The notes under the pieces: generated by a model | Database searches by the model: none | Told to the model about the DNA's origin: nothing | What the model saw: the letters and a program-made list of their open reading frames with translations, nothing else | Program-made: the position numbers and the translations under genes | Shown here: one piece after another, positions 34,018 to 42,900 of the stretch | How the letters are laid out: each line of letters opens with the position of its first letter | How positions within the stretch are numbered: the stretch's first letter is position 1 | Source of the DNA: Clostridiales bacterium | GTDB lineage: Bacteria; Bacillota; Clostridia; Oscillospirales; Acutalibacteraceae | Assembly: GCA_022801595.1 (NCBI GenBank) | Contig: JAAWSO010000006.1 | Span: 21,091-85,090, forward strand | Direction of reading: 5' to 3' | Length of the DNA: 64,000 nt

Positions 34018-35211
34018 ATGACTCTTTCCTGGAAAGAAACCATGTGGAGATATCGGAAACGAATCCTCCTGTTCCTGGGAATTTTTCTTGTTTTTTCTTT
34101 GTTTGCCTGTCCAGTTTCTGCGGCGCAGGACAATCAAGCGGAATTGACCCAGGAATATTATGAAGAACAGCTGGAACTGTCCGGCGCCAACGATCTGCCT
34201 TATCAGCTTCCAGAGGGAACCATGGACATTTTAAGTGACATGGGAATTGACGGGGTGAATTGGGAGCAGATTTCCAATGTTACGCCTCAGGGGGTGTTTT
34301 ATCAGGTTCTGACCCTGTTTGGCGTAGAGGCGGACGCTCCGCTGAAAGCAGCGGTTTCCATTCTTTCGGTCATGATTTTATGTGCTATGCTCAATTCTAT
34401 GCGCCTTTCCCTGGGCGAACAGCCAGTGGGAGGCGTGGTGAATCTGGTGGGCACCTTGTGTGTCTGCACCGTCATGATAGAACCGGTGGTGCGTTGTATT
34501 GTAAGGGCGGCGGATGTGATTCAAGGAGCTTCTAATTTTATGCTGGCTTGTATCCCGGTTTTGGTTGGGATTTTGATTGCCGGGGGACAGGCGGTCTCGG
34601 CCAGCTCCTTTCAATTCTTCCTATTTGGGGCGGGGAATGTGATTTCTTTTGTTTCCGCTCACTTTATTGTTCCGGTACTGAATATTTTTCTGGGGTTTTC
34701 TTTGGTATCGTCTCTGTCACCCAACTTGAATTTAAATGGTCTGTGCAAAACCTTTACCACGATCATGAAATGGGTGCTAGGGTTCTCTATGAGTATTTTT
34801 ACCGGGCTTCTCACCATGCAAAGTCTGCTGGGGAATGCGGTGGACGTCTCCACCAACAAAACGGTCAAATTTGTGGTGTCCAGCTTTGTTCCGGTGGTGG
34901 GCAGTGCGTTGGGGGAGGCCTTTGGCACCGTACAAGGAAGCGTGAAGCTGCTGAAATCCGGCGTGGGTGCTTTTGGACTTTTGGCCATAGGATTTATCTT
35001 TTTCCCGGTGTTGGCTCAATGTTTGCTGTGGCAGGTGACAGTGATTGTATGCGCCAGCATTGCGGATGTATTTGATTTGAAAGAGATCGCCGGGTTGCTC
35101 CGGGCGATTTCCAAGGTGATTTCTCTGCTTATTGCCATTTTGCTTTGCAGCATTGCCATTTTGATTATCTCCACTATCGTGATGATGGCGATTGGAGGGG
35201 GGACAACATAA
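34018..35211 (+). CDS. spoIIIAE: Stage III sporulation protein AE
   Basis: Polytopic; SSFVPVVGSALGEAFGTVQGSVKLLKSGVGAFG; gene order. Confidence 0.92.
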   Translation: MTLSWKETMWRYRKRILLFLGIFLVFSLFACPVSAAQDNQAELTQEYYEEQLELSGANDLPYQLPEGTMDILSDMGIDGVNWEQISNVTPQGVFYQVLTLFGVEADAPLKAAVSILSVMILCAMLNSMRLSLGEQPVGGVVNLVGTLCVCTVMIEPVVRCIVRAADVIQGASNFMLACIPVLVGILIAGGQAVSASSFQFFLFGAGNVISFVSAHFIVPVLNIFLGFSLVSSLSPNLNLNGLCKTFTTIMKWVLGFSMSIFTGLLTMQSLLGNAVDVSTNKTVKFVVSSFVPVVGSALGEAFGTVQGSVKLLKSGVGAFGLLAIGFIFFPVLAQCLLWQVTVIVCASIADVFDLKEIAGLLRAISKVISLLIAILLCSIAILIISTIVMMAIGGGTT

Positions 35212-35696
35212 TGGATGCAGTACATCAATGGGCCTTGGGGATTTGCCTGACCGTGCTGATCAACGCAGTGGTTCATTATGTGATCCCCAGCGGCTCCATG
35301 GAAAAAATGCTTCGTCTGGTTCTGGGGGTATTTGTCCTGTGCGGTATTTTGCTTCCCCTTTCCAAAACATTGCCAGGCCTGGATTGGGAGCTGGAAAAAC
35401 CGACGGAAACCATCCACGATACGGACGGGTTTGCTGATGAGGTGGAACGGCAGATTTTTTCCCAGGCAGAACAGAATGTGAAACAGGTTGTGATTGTGGA
35501 ATTGGAAAAAAACGGTTATCCTTGGAAAAATGTTTCCGTCAGGATGGATACAAACGAAGATCGCAGCATAGTAATTAATCAGGTAGTCGTTACCTTGGAC
35601 AAAGACGCGTTGGTACATAAGGATGAGTTGGTCGCGCATCTGGAAAAAACATTGGGGTTAAAAACGGAGGTCGTTTGGGATGGCGAATCAGGATAA
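35211..35696 (+). CDS. spoIIIAF: Stage III sporulation protein AF
   Basis: Two TM, MEKMLRLVLGVFVLCGILLPL; ATG overlaps spoIIIAE stop. Confidence 0.88.
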   Translation: MDAVHQWALGICLTVLINAVVHYVIPSGSMEKMLRLVLGVFVLCGILLPLSKTLPGLDWELEKPTETIHDTDGFADEVERQIFSQAEQNVKQVVIVELEKNGYPWKNVSVRMDTNEDRSIVINQVVVTLDKDALVHKDELVAHLEKTLGLKTEVVWDGESG

Positions 35697-36276
35697 AGAA
35701 AAAAACAATGCTTCCCCGAAAAATCTGTTCCGTCGTCTGGCGGAAAACGAAAAATCGCGGAAAATCCTTTTGCTTGTGGGGATCGGCGCCATCGTCTTGA
35801 TTTTTGTTTCCGGCTATTTCTCTAAGGAAAAACCAGAGGAAACCCAGCCGGTGGCAGCGCAAAATGTTCTGACCACAGAGGAATATACGAAACAGTTGGA
35901 AGCGAACCTGACGAGTTTGATCAGTGGGATCGAGGGAGTCGGAGAAGTTGACGTCATGGTGACGTTGGAAAAGGGTGTGGAACATGTGTATGCCACGGAG
36001 GAAAAAAAGAGCAAGCAGACCACGGAGGACAAAGCCTCAGACCAAGACCGAAAAAGCCAAGAGCATGATAATGTGGAAACCAGCTATATTATCGTCAAGG
36101 ACGCGGATGGTTCTCAAAAAGCCCTTGCTGTCACAGAAGTGCAGCCGGTAGTCAAGGGGGTGGTTGTGGTCTGTGGAGGAGGTGACAATCCCACCGTGCA
36201 GCAAAATGTAACCGGTGCGGTCACCACCGCGCTCAACATTTCATCGGCACGGGTTTGTGTCGTCAAATCCAAATAA
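35680..36276 (+). CDS. spoIIIAG: Stage III sporulation protein AG
   Basis: Single TM; L.GIEGVGEVDVMVTLEKGVE..YA, GVVVVCGGGDNPTVQQNVTGAVTTAL ring-building motif. Confidence 0.93.
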   Translation: MANQDKEKNNASPKNLFRRLAENEKSRKILLLVGIGAIVLIFVSGYFSKEKPEETQPVAAQNVLTTEEYTKQLEANLTSLISGIEGVGEVDVMVTLEKGVEHVYATEEKKSKQTTEDKASDQDRKSQEHDNVETSYIIVKDADGSQKALAVTEVQPVVKGVVVVCGGGDNPTVQQNVTGAVTTALNISSARVCVVKSK

Positions 36277-36298
36277 GGAAAAACAGGAGGAATTAGGT

Positions 36299-37009
36299 AT
36301 GGGATTTAAAAAACGTCAGCTGGTGCTTGCCGCGTTGGTGGTATCGTTGGGGGCGGCAGTTTATTTAAATTGGCAATTTTCTGGGACGAACGATATCGTC
36401 GCAACCGGAACTTCCCAGTCTGACAAGGAATTGGGAGCGACGCAACTGGTCAACGCATCGGGGAGCAGTCTGACTTCCCGTCCGCAGGAGACAACTTCCT
36501 CGGCAGCATCCAGTACGTCAAGCAAAACCAGTTCGGCTGCATCTTCCGCCACGTCAACCGTGTCGGCTTCTACATCGGCTGTATCTTCCACGACCACATC
36601 CAAAACCGAATCATCCGCTTCCTCGGCAGCGTCGTCGGAAGCTTCCGCCAGCGCGATTACGGAGTATTTTAATCAAGCTAGACTATCCCGGCAAAAGACA
36701 CGGGATGAAGCTATTGAGCTGCTGGAAAAGGTGATGAACGATAAAACCTCCACGGAAGACGCGAAAAAGAAAGCAGTGGACGATGCGGCAGTCATTGCGC
36801 AGAATATGCTCAAGGAAAGCAATATTGAAAACCTGATTAAATCCAAAGGATATGTGGATTGCGTGGTATTCCTGCAAAACGACGAATGCAACGTGGTGGT
36901 GAAGAAGGAGAATCAATTTGTGGAGAGCGACGCGGTGGCAATCCGGGATATCATCACTGGCCAGACCGAAGTTAAACCCAGCAATATTAAGATTGTAGAG
37001 GCGAAATAA
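36299..37009 (+). CDS. spoIIIAH: Stage III sporulation protein AH
   Basis: Single TM, Ser/Thr/Ala-rich linker, ring-building C-terminus; last gene of operon. Confidence 0.9.
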   Translation: MGFKKRQLVLAALVVSLGAAVYLNWQFSGTNDIVATGTSQSDKELGATQLVNASGSSLTSRPQETTSSAASSTSSKTSSAASSATSTVSASTSAVSSTTTSKTESSASSAASSEASASAITEYFNQARLSRQKTRDEAIELLEKVMNDKTSTEDAKKKAVDDAAVIAQNMLKESNIENLIKSKGYVDCVVFLQNDECNVVVKKENQFVESDAVAIRDIITGQTEVKPSNIKIVEAK

Positions 37010-37131
37010 TTTGCTGAAATCAAGTCGACGTTACGAAGCGATATGCGGAAGTAAGGTCGATTTTTTTGTGGGCTTTCGATGGTTTTCCTCTCTTTTCTTT
37101 CTGTTTTGAGAAAAAGGAATCAAAATAATAT

Positions 37132-37159
37132 TTGCGCCGCACGTTTTTTATGGTATAAT
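37132..37159 (+). promoter_or_regulatory. SigA-type promoter with extended -10 (TTGCGC-16-TATAAT, TGG before -10)
   Basis: Read directly; followed by non-coding region. Confidence 0.7.
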
Positions 37160-37165
37160 AACCTG

Positions 37166-37482
37166 GAAATGCCAACGGATCAAAGATCCTGGGAGTTTCT
37201 GAGAGCAGGAATAATGGGTTGCCAATTCGCTCAATTGAGCTGAGAACCGTACAAACAATGTGTATTTAAACTTTTATAGCAGCTCGTTTCACTCTTTATA
37301 TTTTGTGGTATTTTATGCTTTAGGCGCTGGATATCTTTCGTTACAAATTAGCTTTATCAAAGCAAAGTTGGTTGGCTGCGCCAGATTTTGGGTATGCTAA
37401 CAAGGTGGAGTTTGAAAATTCAATGAATGATTCCACAACAGACCCTCCACAAGTATATTTTCCTGTGAGGGTTTATTTTTTT
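37166..37482 (+). ncRNA. Candidate ~315-nt structured RNA or long leader, family unassigned
   Basis: Promoter upstream, terminator hairpin at the end, no plausible ORF, several local hairpins. Confidence 0.5.
37442..37482 (+). terminator. Terminator hairpin upstream of nusB
   Basis: ACCCTCCACA ... TGTGAGGGT followed by TTATTTTTTT. Confidence 0.7.
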
Positions 37483-37500
37483 AACATATAGGAGGCATCG

Positions 37501-37908
37501 ATGAAGAGACGTGCAGAAAGAGAACAAGCTTTTCTTTTAATTTTTGAGAGAACCATCAACAATGATACCATGGCGGACATTATCGAAAATGCCAACCTTT
37601 CCCGGGATATGGAGCTGTCTGCCTTTGCATCTAATGTGGCGCTTGGCGTAGAGGAAAAAGAATCCATTATAGATCAAAAAATTGAACAAAGCATTTTGGG
37701 GTGGAAGATGAGCCGTCTTTCCAAGGTATCCTTTGCTTTGCTCCGTCTGGCTATTTATGAAATGATGTTTGAAAAGGATATTCCCATCAGTGTTTCCATC
37801 AATGAGGTCATTGATTTGGCGAAAAAATATGGCGGCAGTGAGGACGCTCCGTTTATCAATGGGGTATTGGGAACGGTAGCAAAGGATTTGGACTTGAAAA
37901 ATGAGTAA
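37501..37908 (+). CDS. nusB: Transcription antitermination factor NusB
   Basis: RREREQAFLLIFE N-terminus, RLSKVSFALLRLAIYEMMF..DIPISVSINEVIDLAKKYGGSEDAPFINGVLG. Confidence 0.95.
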   Translation: MKRRAEREQAFLLIFERTINNDTMADIIENANLSRDMELSAFASNVALGVEEKESIIDQKIEQSILGWKMSRLSKVSFALLRLAIYEMMFEKDIPISVSINEVIDLAKKYGGSEDAPFINGVLGTVAKDLDLKNE

Positions 37909-38848
37909 GTTTCTTGGAATTGACACCAGCAACTATACCACTTCAGCGGCCATTTGTGCAGACAACAAAGTGGATCAGCAGAAAAAACTGCTTCCAGTAA
38001 AAGAAGGACAGTTGGGACTGCGGCAAAGTGACGCGGTGTTTCACCATGTGCAACAGCTTCCTGATGTCTTGGAGCCATTGCTGATGGAGCATTCCGGCTT
38101 GACGGCCATTGGTGTGACCAGCCGGCCGAGGGATGTGGAAGGCTCTTATATGCCATGCTTTACGGTAGGCTATGGAACTGGAAAAGCCTTGGCGGCCGTA
38201 CTCGGTGTTCCATTCCATTCCTTTTCCCACCAAGCTGGCCATATTGCGGCGGCGCTGTATTCAGCCGGCCGATTGGATTTATTGGAGCAGAAATTTCTTG
38301 CCTATCATGTATCCGGCGGAACTACGGAAGCAGTTTTGGTTACACCGGAGGCCAAACATGGGTTCTCGTGCGAAATTGTGGCTTCATCGTTAGATTTAAA
38401 GGGAGGACAAGCCGTGGACCGGGTAGGGGTCATGCTGGGGCTTCCGTTTCCAGCGGGAAAGAAGCTGGAGGCGCTGGCTCTGCAATGGGAAGGCAAATGC
38501 TTGGTGCATCCCACCATGAAGGGCAATGATTTTTGTTTGTCTGGACTGGAAAACCAGTGTGCGGCGATGTATGCGAAGAAGAAAAAACCGGAGGAAATCG
38601 CTCGGTATTGCTTGGAGTTTTTGCTGGCAACTTTGGATCAATCCTGCGGTCAGCTTCTTCATCAATATGGAGAACTGCCGGTTTTGTTTGCAGGAGGCGT
38701 CATGTCTAATTCCATTATCCGGGAGGCTTTGACCAAGAAGTATGGCGCTTATTTTGCCGCTCCAGAGTTTTCCTCGGACAACGCAGCAGGAATTGCTGTT
38801 TTAACTGCGATCCAAGAAGGAGGATTTTCATGCGCACTGCCCCTGTGA
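37901..38848 (+). CDS. Kae1/TsaD-like (Gcp) domain protein, TsaD paralog
   Basis: LGIDTSNYTTSAAI, FHSFSHQAGHIAAALYSAG (HxxxH), SGGTTEAVL. Confidence 0.82.
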   Translation: MSKFLGIDTSNYTTSAAICADNKVDQQKKLLPVKEGQLGLRQSDAVFHHVQQLPDVLEPLLMEHSGLTAIGVTSRPRDVEGSYMPCFTVGYGTGKALAAVLGVPFHSFSHQAGHIAAALYSAGRLDLLEQKFLAYHVSGGTTEAVLVTPEAKHGFSCEIVASSLDLKGGQAVDRVGVMLGLPFPAGKKLEALALQWEGKCLVHPTMKGNDFCLSGLENQCAAMYAKKKKPEEIARYCLEFLLATLDQSCGQLLHQYGELPVLFAGGVMSNSIIREALTKKYGAYFAAPEFSSDNAAGIAVLTAIQEGGFSCALPL

Positions 38849-40068
38849 TGCTAACCGTAACCCAACTAAACGCATATGTGAAATCCTTGTTTGACGGGGA
38901 TTCTCATCTTCATTCTGTTTTTCTCAGTGGAGAGATTTCCAATTTTACCAACCACTATCAATCCGGCCATCTGTATTTGTCCTTGAAGGATGAGAAATGC
39001 GTGGTGAAAGCAGTGATGTTCGCTTCCCAAGCCAGTCGGCTGCGGTTTGTCCCTAAGGACGGTATGAAGGTAATCGTACGGGGACGAGTATCGGTGTATG
39101 AAGCCAGCGGACAATATCAGCTTTATATTGACGACATGCAGCCCGATGGGTTGGGGGCTTTGAACGTAGCGTTTGAACAGCGAAAGGCTAAACTGGCAGC
39201 GGAAGGGCTTTTCAATCTGGAACGTAAAAAGCGGCTCCCTCCGTATCCAGAGCGGATTGGGATTATTACCTCTCCAACGGGAGCGGTCATCCACGATATC
39301 CGGCATGTGCTGGAACGCCGGTATCCAGCGGCAGAAATTATTTTTGCGCCGGTATTGGTGCAGGGCGATGGAGCTGCCCCGCAAATTGTGGACGCGATTG
39401 AGAAGATGAACCGATTGCGCTGTGCTGACGTCTTAATTGTAGGGCGGGGCGGCGGTTCTTTGGAAGATCTTTGGGCTTTTAACGAGGAATCAGTCGCTCG
39501 AGCGGTCGCAGCTTCGGACATTCCGATCATTTCCGCAGTTGGACATGAAACTGACGTTACCATTTGTGATTTTGCAGCGGATCTACGCGCTCCCACACCG
39601 TCTGCCGCTGCGGAGATGGCTGTTCCGAACCAGGAGGAAGTAGCCGCTTTGCTTAATGGGTATTGGTACGCCTTACACCAGTCCATGGAACAGAAGTTGC
39701 GGCAATGCAGGGAGGCTCTGGAGTCCGCTGCGCACAACCGGCTGTTGACCCATCCGGAAGAAACCATTTCCCTACGGAAAATGGAGGTGGACAGTCTCTC
39801 TTTCCGCCTGACTGGGCAGATCCAGCAGATGCTGGCGCAGCAGCAGACCAATCTGGCTTCTTTAAGCGGCAAGCTGGATGCACTTAGCCCGTTGAAGGTA
39901 TTAGGGCGGGGGTATGCTATGGCGTGGGATGAAAACGGCTGTATGATTACGCAAGCCAAGCAGGTAGCGCCGGGCGATGGACTGCGGGTACAGTTTGCTC
40001 AAGGAACCGTGAATTGTACCGTGGATGCAGTGGAAATTCCAGAACCGGGAGGAGTTCAAGATGAATAA
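38830..40068 (+). CDS. xseA: Exodeoxyribonuclease VII large subunit
   Basis: OB-fold N-terminus, GIITSPTGAVIHDI, VGRGGGSLEDLWAFNEE. Confidence 0.95.
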   Translation: MRTAPVMLTVTQLNAYVKSLFDGDSHLHSVFLSGEISNFTNHYQSGHLYLSLKDEKCVVKAVMFASQASRLRFVPKDGMKVIVRGRVSVYEASGQYQLYIDDMQPDGLGALNVAFEQRKAKLAAEGLFNLERKKRLPPYPERIGIITSPTGAVIHDIRHVLERRYPAAEIIFAPVLVQGDGAAPQIVDAIEKMNRLRCADVLIVGRGGGSLEDLWAFNEESVARAVAASDIPIISAVGHETDVTICDFAADLRAPTPSAAAEMAVPNQEEVAALLNGYWYALHQSMEQKLRQCREALESAAHNRLLTHPEETISLRKMEVDSLSFRLTGQIQQMLAQQQTNLASLSGKLDALSPLKVLGRGYAMAWDENGCMITQAKQVAPGDGLRVQFAQGTVNCTVDAVEIPEPGGVQDE

Positions 40069-40279
40069 AAATATGACATTTGAAACGGCAATGAATAAAC
40101 TGAGTGAGATTGTTGCAAAACTAGAAAGTGGAACCCAATCCCTAGATGCTTCCTTGAAGCTGTTTGAGCAGGGCAGTGAGTTGACTGGATTTTGTTACGG
40201 AAAACTCCAACACGCAGAGCAGAAAATTAAGGAAATTACCCAAGTGGAACAAGAACTATCAGAAAAAGCAGGTGAATGA
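40061..40279 (+). CDS. xseB: Exodeoxyribonuclease VII small subunit
   Basis: FETAMNKLSEIVAKLESGTQSLDASLKLFEQG. Confidence 0.94.
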   Translation: MNKNMTFETAMNKLSEIVAKLESGTQSLDASLKLFEQGSELTGFCYGKLQHAEQKIKEITQVEQELSEKAGE

Positions 40280-41171
40280 TTTGCGAAAAAGGCAACAAAT
40301 ACTCCTGGAACAAATCGAAGAAAAACTGGATTCCTATGTACCGAAAACGGATACGTTATATCGAAATTTAATTGAGGCGATGCGGTATAGCTTATTGGAT
40401 GGAGGAAAGCGGATTCGTCCGCTGTTGGTGCTGGAATTTTGTCAGCTTTGCGGCGGAGAGGTTTCAAAAGCCATGCCTTTTGCGTGTGCGCTGGAAATGA
40501 TCCATACCTACTCCCTCATCCACGATGATTTGCCCTGTATGGATAACGATGATATGCGCCGGGGGAGACCGTCGAATCACAAAGCCTTTGGGGAGGGTTT
40601 GGCTTTGCTGGCTGGGGACGCCTTGTTGACCCTGGCCTTTGAAACCATGCTTTCCCCGGAATCCATTGCCCTGGCTGGCACTCAACCGGCTGCGGAAGCA
40701 GCTGGGACATTGGCTTGCGCGGCAGGCGCTCACGGTATGGTGGGCGGCCAAGTGATTGATTTGGCTTCGGAAGGTCAACAGATTCCGCTGGAAATCCTCC
40801 AATTGATGGATGAATGTAAAACAGGCTCCTTGATTGTAGCAGCTGCAGAAATGGGCTGTATTTTGGCAGGCGCTTCCCAGGAAAAAAGGCAGGCAGCCCG
40901 CAAATACGCTTCCGCCATTGGACTTGCCTTTCAAATTGTGGACGATATTCTAGATGTAACCGGAACCACGGAAGATTTAGGAAAAAAGGCAGGCAGCGAT
41001 GCGGACAATCAGAAGTCTACCTATGTCACTCTGCTAGGATTGGAAAAAGCCCAGGAAGCCGCTCTGGAGTTGACCCATCAGGCGGTAGAGGCATTGGATA
41101 TTTTTGAAGAAGGCGAGGAGAAGCAGGGCCTTGCGGAGCTTGCGGAATATTTGGCTTCCCGGAAAAAGTAG
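40272..41171 (+). CDS. ispA: Polyprenyl (farnesyl/geranyl) diphosphate synthase
   Basis: GGKRIRPLLVLE, DDLPCMDNDDMRRGRPSNH (DDxxD), FQIVDDILD. Confidence 0.93.
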   Translation: MNDLRKRQQILLEQIEEKLDSYVPKTDTLYRNLIEAMRYSLLDGGKRIRPLLVLEFCQLCGGEVSKAMPFACALEMIHTYSLIHDDLPCMDNDDMRRGRPSNHKAFGEGLALLAGDALLTLAFETMLSPESIALAGTQPAAEAAGTLACAAGAHGMVGGQVIDLASEGQQIPLEILQLMDECKTGSLIVAAAEMGCILAGASQEKRQAARKYASAIGLAFQIVDDILDVTGTTEDLGKKAGSDADNQKSTYVTLLGLEKAQEAALELTHQAVEALDIFEEGEEKQGLAELAEYLASRKK

Positions 41172-41197
41172 GGAAGCAGAAAGGTGAGGGATGGCCA

Positions 41198-41692
41198 GTG
41201 AGGCGAAAGGATCGAGAAGTGACCGACCCGGGGAAAATCCAGGCGATCATCCAGGACTGCCACTGCTGCCGGCTTGGTCTACAGGATGGGAATCGGATAT
41301 ATATCGTGCCGCTCAATTTTGGATATGAAGAAAAGCAGGGAAAACGCCTGTTCTATTTTCACGGAGCAAAAGAGGGGCGGAAAATGGATTTGATCGCGAA
41401 GAATCCCAATGTGGGCTTTGAGCTGGATACCCATTACCGGTTGAAAGAAGGGGCGTCCGCCTGCGAGTACTCCGCCTATTTTCAAAGTGTAGTGGGAAGC
41501 GGCAGGATTGCCTTCCTTGCGGATATAGAGGATAAGAAACATGCGCTTCAGGCGATTATGAGGCAGGGTACCGGAAAGGAGCAGTGGTTGTTTTCCGAAG
41601 CCATGCTCCGTGCCGTTTGTGTTTTTCAGCTCGAAGTAGAAGAGCTTTCCTGCAAAGAACACGTCCCAGATCGCCATGGATGGGGACTGTGA
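41198..41692 (+). CDS. Pyridoxamine 5'-phosphate oxidase family (NimA-like)
   Basis: MRRKDREVTDP..I..I...C.CCRLGL.DG..IYIVPLNFGY. Confidence 0.83.
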   Translation: MRRKDREVTDPGKIQAIIQDCHCCRLGLQDGNRIYIVPLNFGYEEKQGKRLFYFHGAKEGRKMDLIAKNPNVGFELDTHYRLKEGASACEYSAYFQSVVGSGRIAFLADIEDKKHALQAIMRQGTGKEQWLFSEAMLRAVCVFQLEVEELSCKEHVPDRHGWGL

Positions 41693-41739
41693 GTACAGAC
41701 CACGTCCGCAGCAATTTTTAACAGATTCCATTTTCCGCC

Positions 41740-41768
41740 TTGACAGGCGTGGCAGAATGTGGTATCAT
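41740..41768 (+). promoter_or_regulatory. SigA promoter of the rplU operon (TTGACA-17-TATCAT)
   Basis: Near-consensus hexamers with exactly 17-bp spacer. Confidence 0.8.
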
Positions 41769-41774
41769 AGTCAA

Positions 41775-41848
41775 GCCGCATGTTACAGGTTTTCAAGAGG
41801 CGCAGCCCACCTGTCGCAGCGAGATTTTTAGAAAAGGCAGGACCTTTC
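41775..41848 (+). promoter_or_regulatory. Probable ribosomal protein L21 leader
   Basis: Short transcribed leader between promoter and rplU; position matches the known L21 leader, structure not modelled. Confidence 0.45.
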
Positions 41849-42157
41849 ATGTTTGCAGTAATTGAAACAGGCGGTAAGCAGTATAAGGTACAAAATGGCG
41901 ATGTCATTTATGTAGAGAAGCTTGCAGCAGAAGAAAACTCAGAGGTTACGTTCCAAGTGGTGGCACTTGGCGGCGAAGGCGGGCTGAAGATCGGTACCCC
42001 TTATGTAAATGGTGCTTCCGTAACTGGTAAGGTTTTGAAGACCGGCAAAGGGAAAAAGATCACCGTGCTTACTTACAAACCCAAAAAAGGCTCTAAGCGC
42101 AAGATGGGCCACAGACAGCCATACACGAAGATTGAGATTGCCGCAATCAACGGGTAA
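41849..42157 (+). CDS. rplU: 50S ribosomal protein L21
   Basis: [28 protein letters not shown] at 41849. Confidence 0.97.
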   Translation: MFAVIETGGKQYKVQNGDVIYVEKLAAEENSEVTFQVVALGGEGGLKIGTPYVNGASVTGKVLKTGKGKKITVLTYKPKKGSKRKMGHRQPYTKIEIAAING

Positions 42158-42160
42158 TTT

Positions 42161-42481
42161 ATGATCAGTGTGCGGTTTCTCACAACGGATTCCGGGGAGC
42201 TTTTAGGCTTTTCCCTCAGCGGACATGCTGGCTATGGAGAGGCGGAGGAGGATATTGTCTGCGCGGCGGTTTCGTCCGCAGCGTATCTGACCGCTAATAC
42301 CGTCACCGAAATTCTGCACGCGGATGCGCAGGTGTCTGCGGAAGACGGCGAAATGTATGTGCGGGTATCCCGCAGCAGCGCCGCGGATTGCCGCAGTATT
42401 TTTGCGGGCTTCAAGCTCCACATGATTGGGCTGGAAGAACAGTATTCGGAAAATATTCGAGTAAGTTATTTGGAGGTGTAA
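42161..42481 (+). CDS. prp: Ribosomal-processing cysteine protease Prp
   Basis: [27 protein letters not shown] catalytic His/Cys motif; between L21 and L27. Confidence 0.93.
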   Translation: MISVRFLTTDSGELLGFSLSGHAGYGEAEEDIVCAAVSSAAYLTANTVTEILHADAQVSAEDGEMYVRVSRSSAADCRSIFAGFKLHMIGLEEQYSENIRVSYLEV

Positions 42482-42485
42482 GGAA

Positions 42486-42770
42486 ATGCTTAAGATTAAT
42501 ATTCAGTTATTCGCTCATAAAAAAGGTGTTGGTTCTACAAAGAACGGTCGTGACTCCGAGTCCAAGCGTCTTGGTGTAAAACGTGCGGACGGTCAATTTG
42601 TTCTTGCAGGCAATATCTTGGTAAAACAACGTGGTACCCACATTCACCCAGGCAACAACGTTGGTATCGGTTCCGACGACACTCTGTTTGCACTGGTGGA
42701 TGGCAAGGTAAAGTTTGAGCGCCTTGGCCGTGACCGCAAAAAGGTTAGTGTTTACGCAATTGAGCAGTAA
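42486..42770 (+). CDS. rpmA: 50S ribosomal protein L27 with cleavable N-terminal extension
   Basis: [37 protein letters not shown]. Confidence 0.97.
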   Translation: MLKINIQLFAHKKGVGSTKNGRDSESKRLGVKRADGQFVLAGNILVKQRGTHIHPGNNVGIGSDDTLFALVDGKVKFERLGRDRKKVSVYAIEQ

Positions 42771-42790
42771 TCACAGCGTATATTCGATGC

Positions 42791-42833
42791 ATGGAAAATC
42801 CTGGGTCAGAAATGTCTCCAGGATTTTTTTGAT
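42791..42833 (+). terminator. Rho-independent terminator
   Basis: AAATCCTGG ... CCAGGATTTTTTT. Confidence 0.8.
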
Positions 42834-42900
42834 ATTTTTTTGTGATTCGTCCATGCTAATTTCAGTGAGGATTTTTGAAAATAAGAAGTGGCGGGATGTA

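Noticed and set aside
36480-36660. Low-complexity Ser/Ala/Thr stretch as a recent repeat expansion
   Set aside because: It is the linker of SpoIIIAH between TM and ring-building domain; no exact DNA tandem repeat.
37166-37482. Assignment to rnpB, tmRNA, SRP RNA, purine riboswitch or T-box
   Set aside because: Diagnostic motifs of those families were not found; left unassigned, 6S only a possibility.
39123-39959. 278-aa minus-strand ORF
   Set aside because: Antisense to xseA, Ser/Arg-rich mirror translation without motifs.
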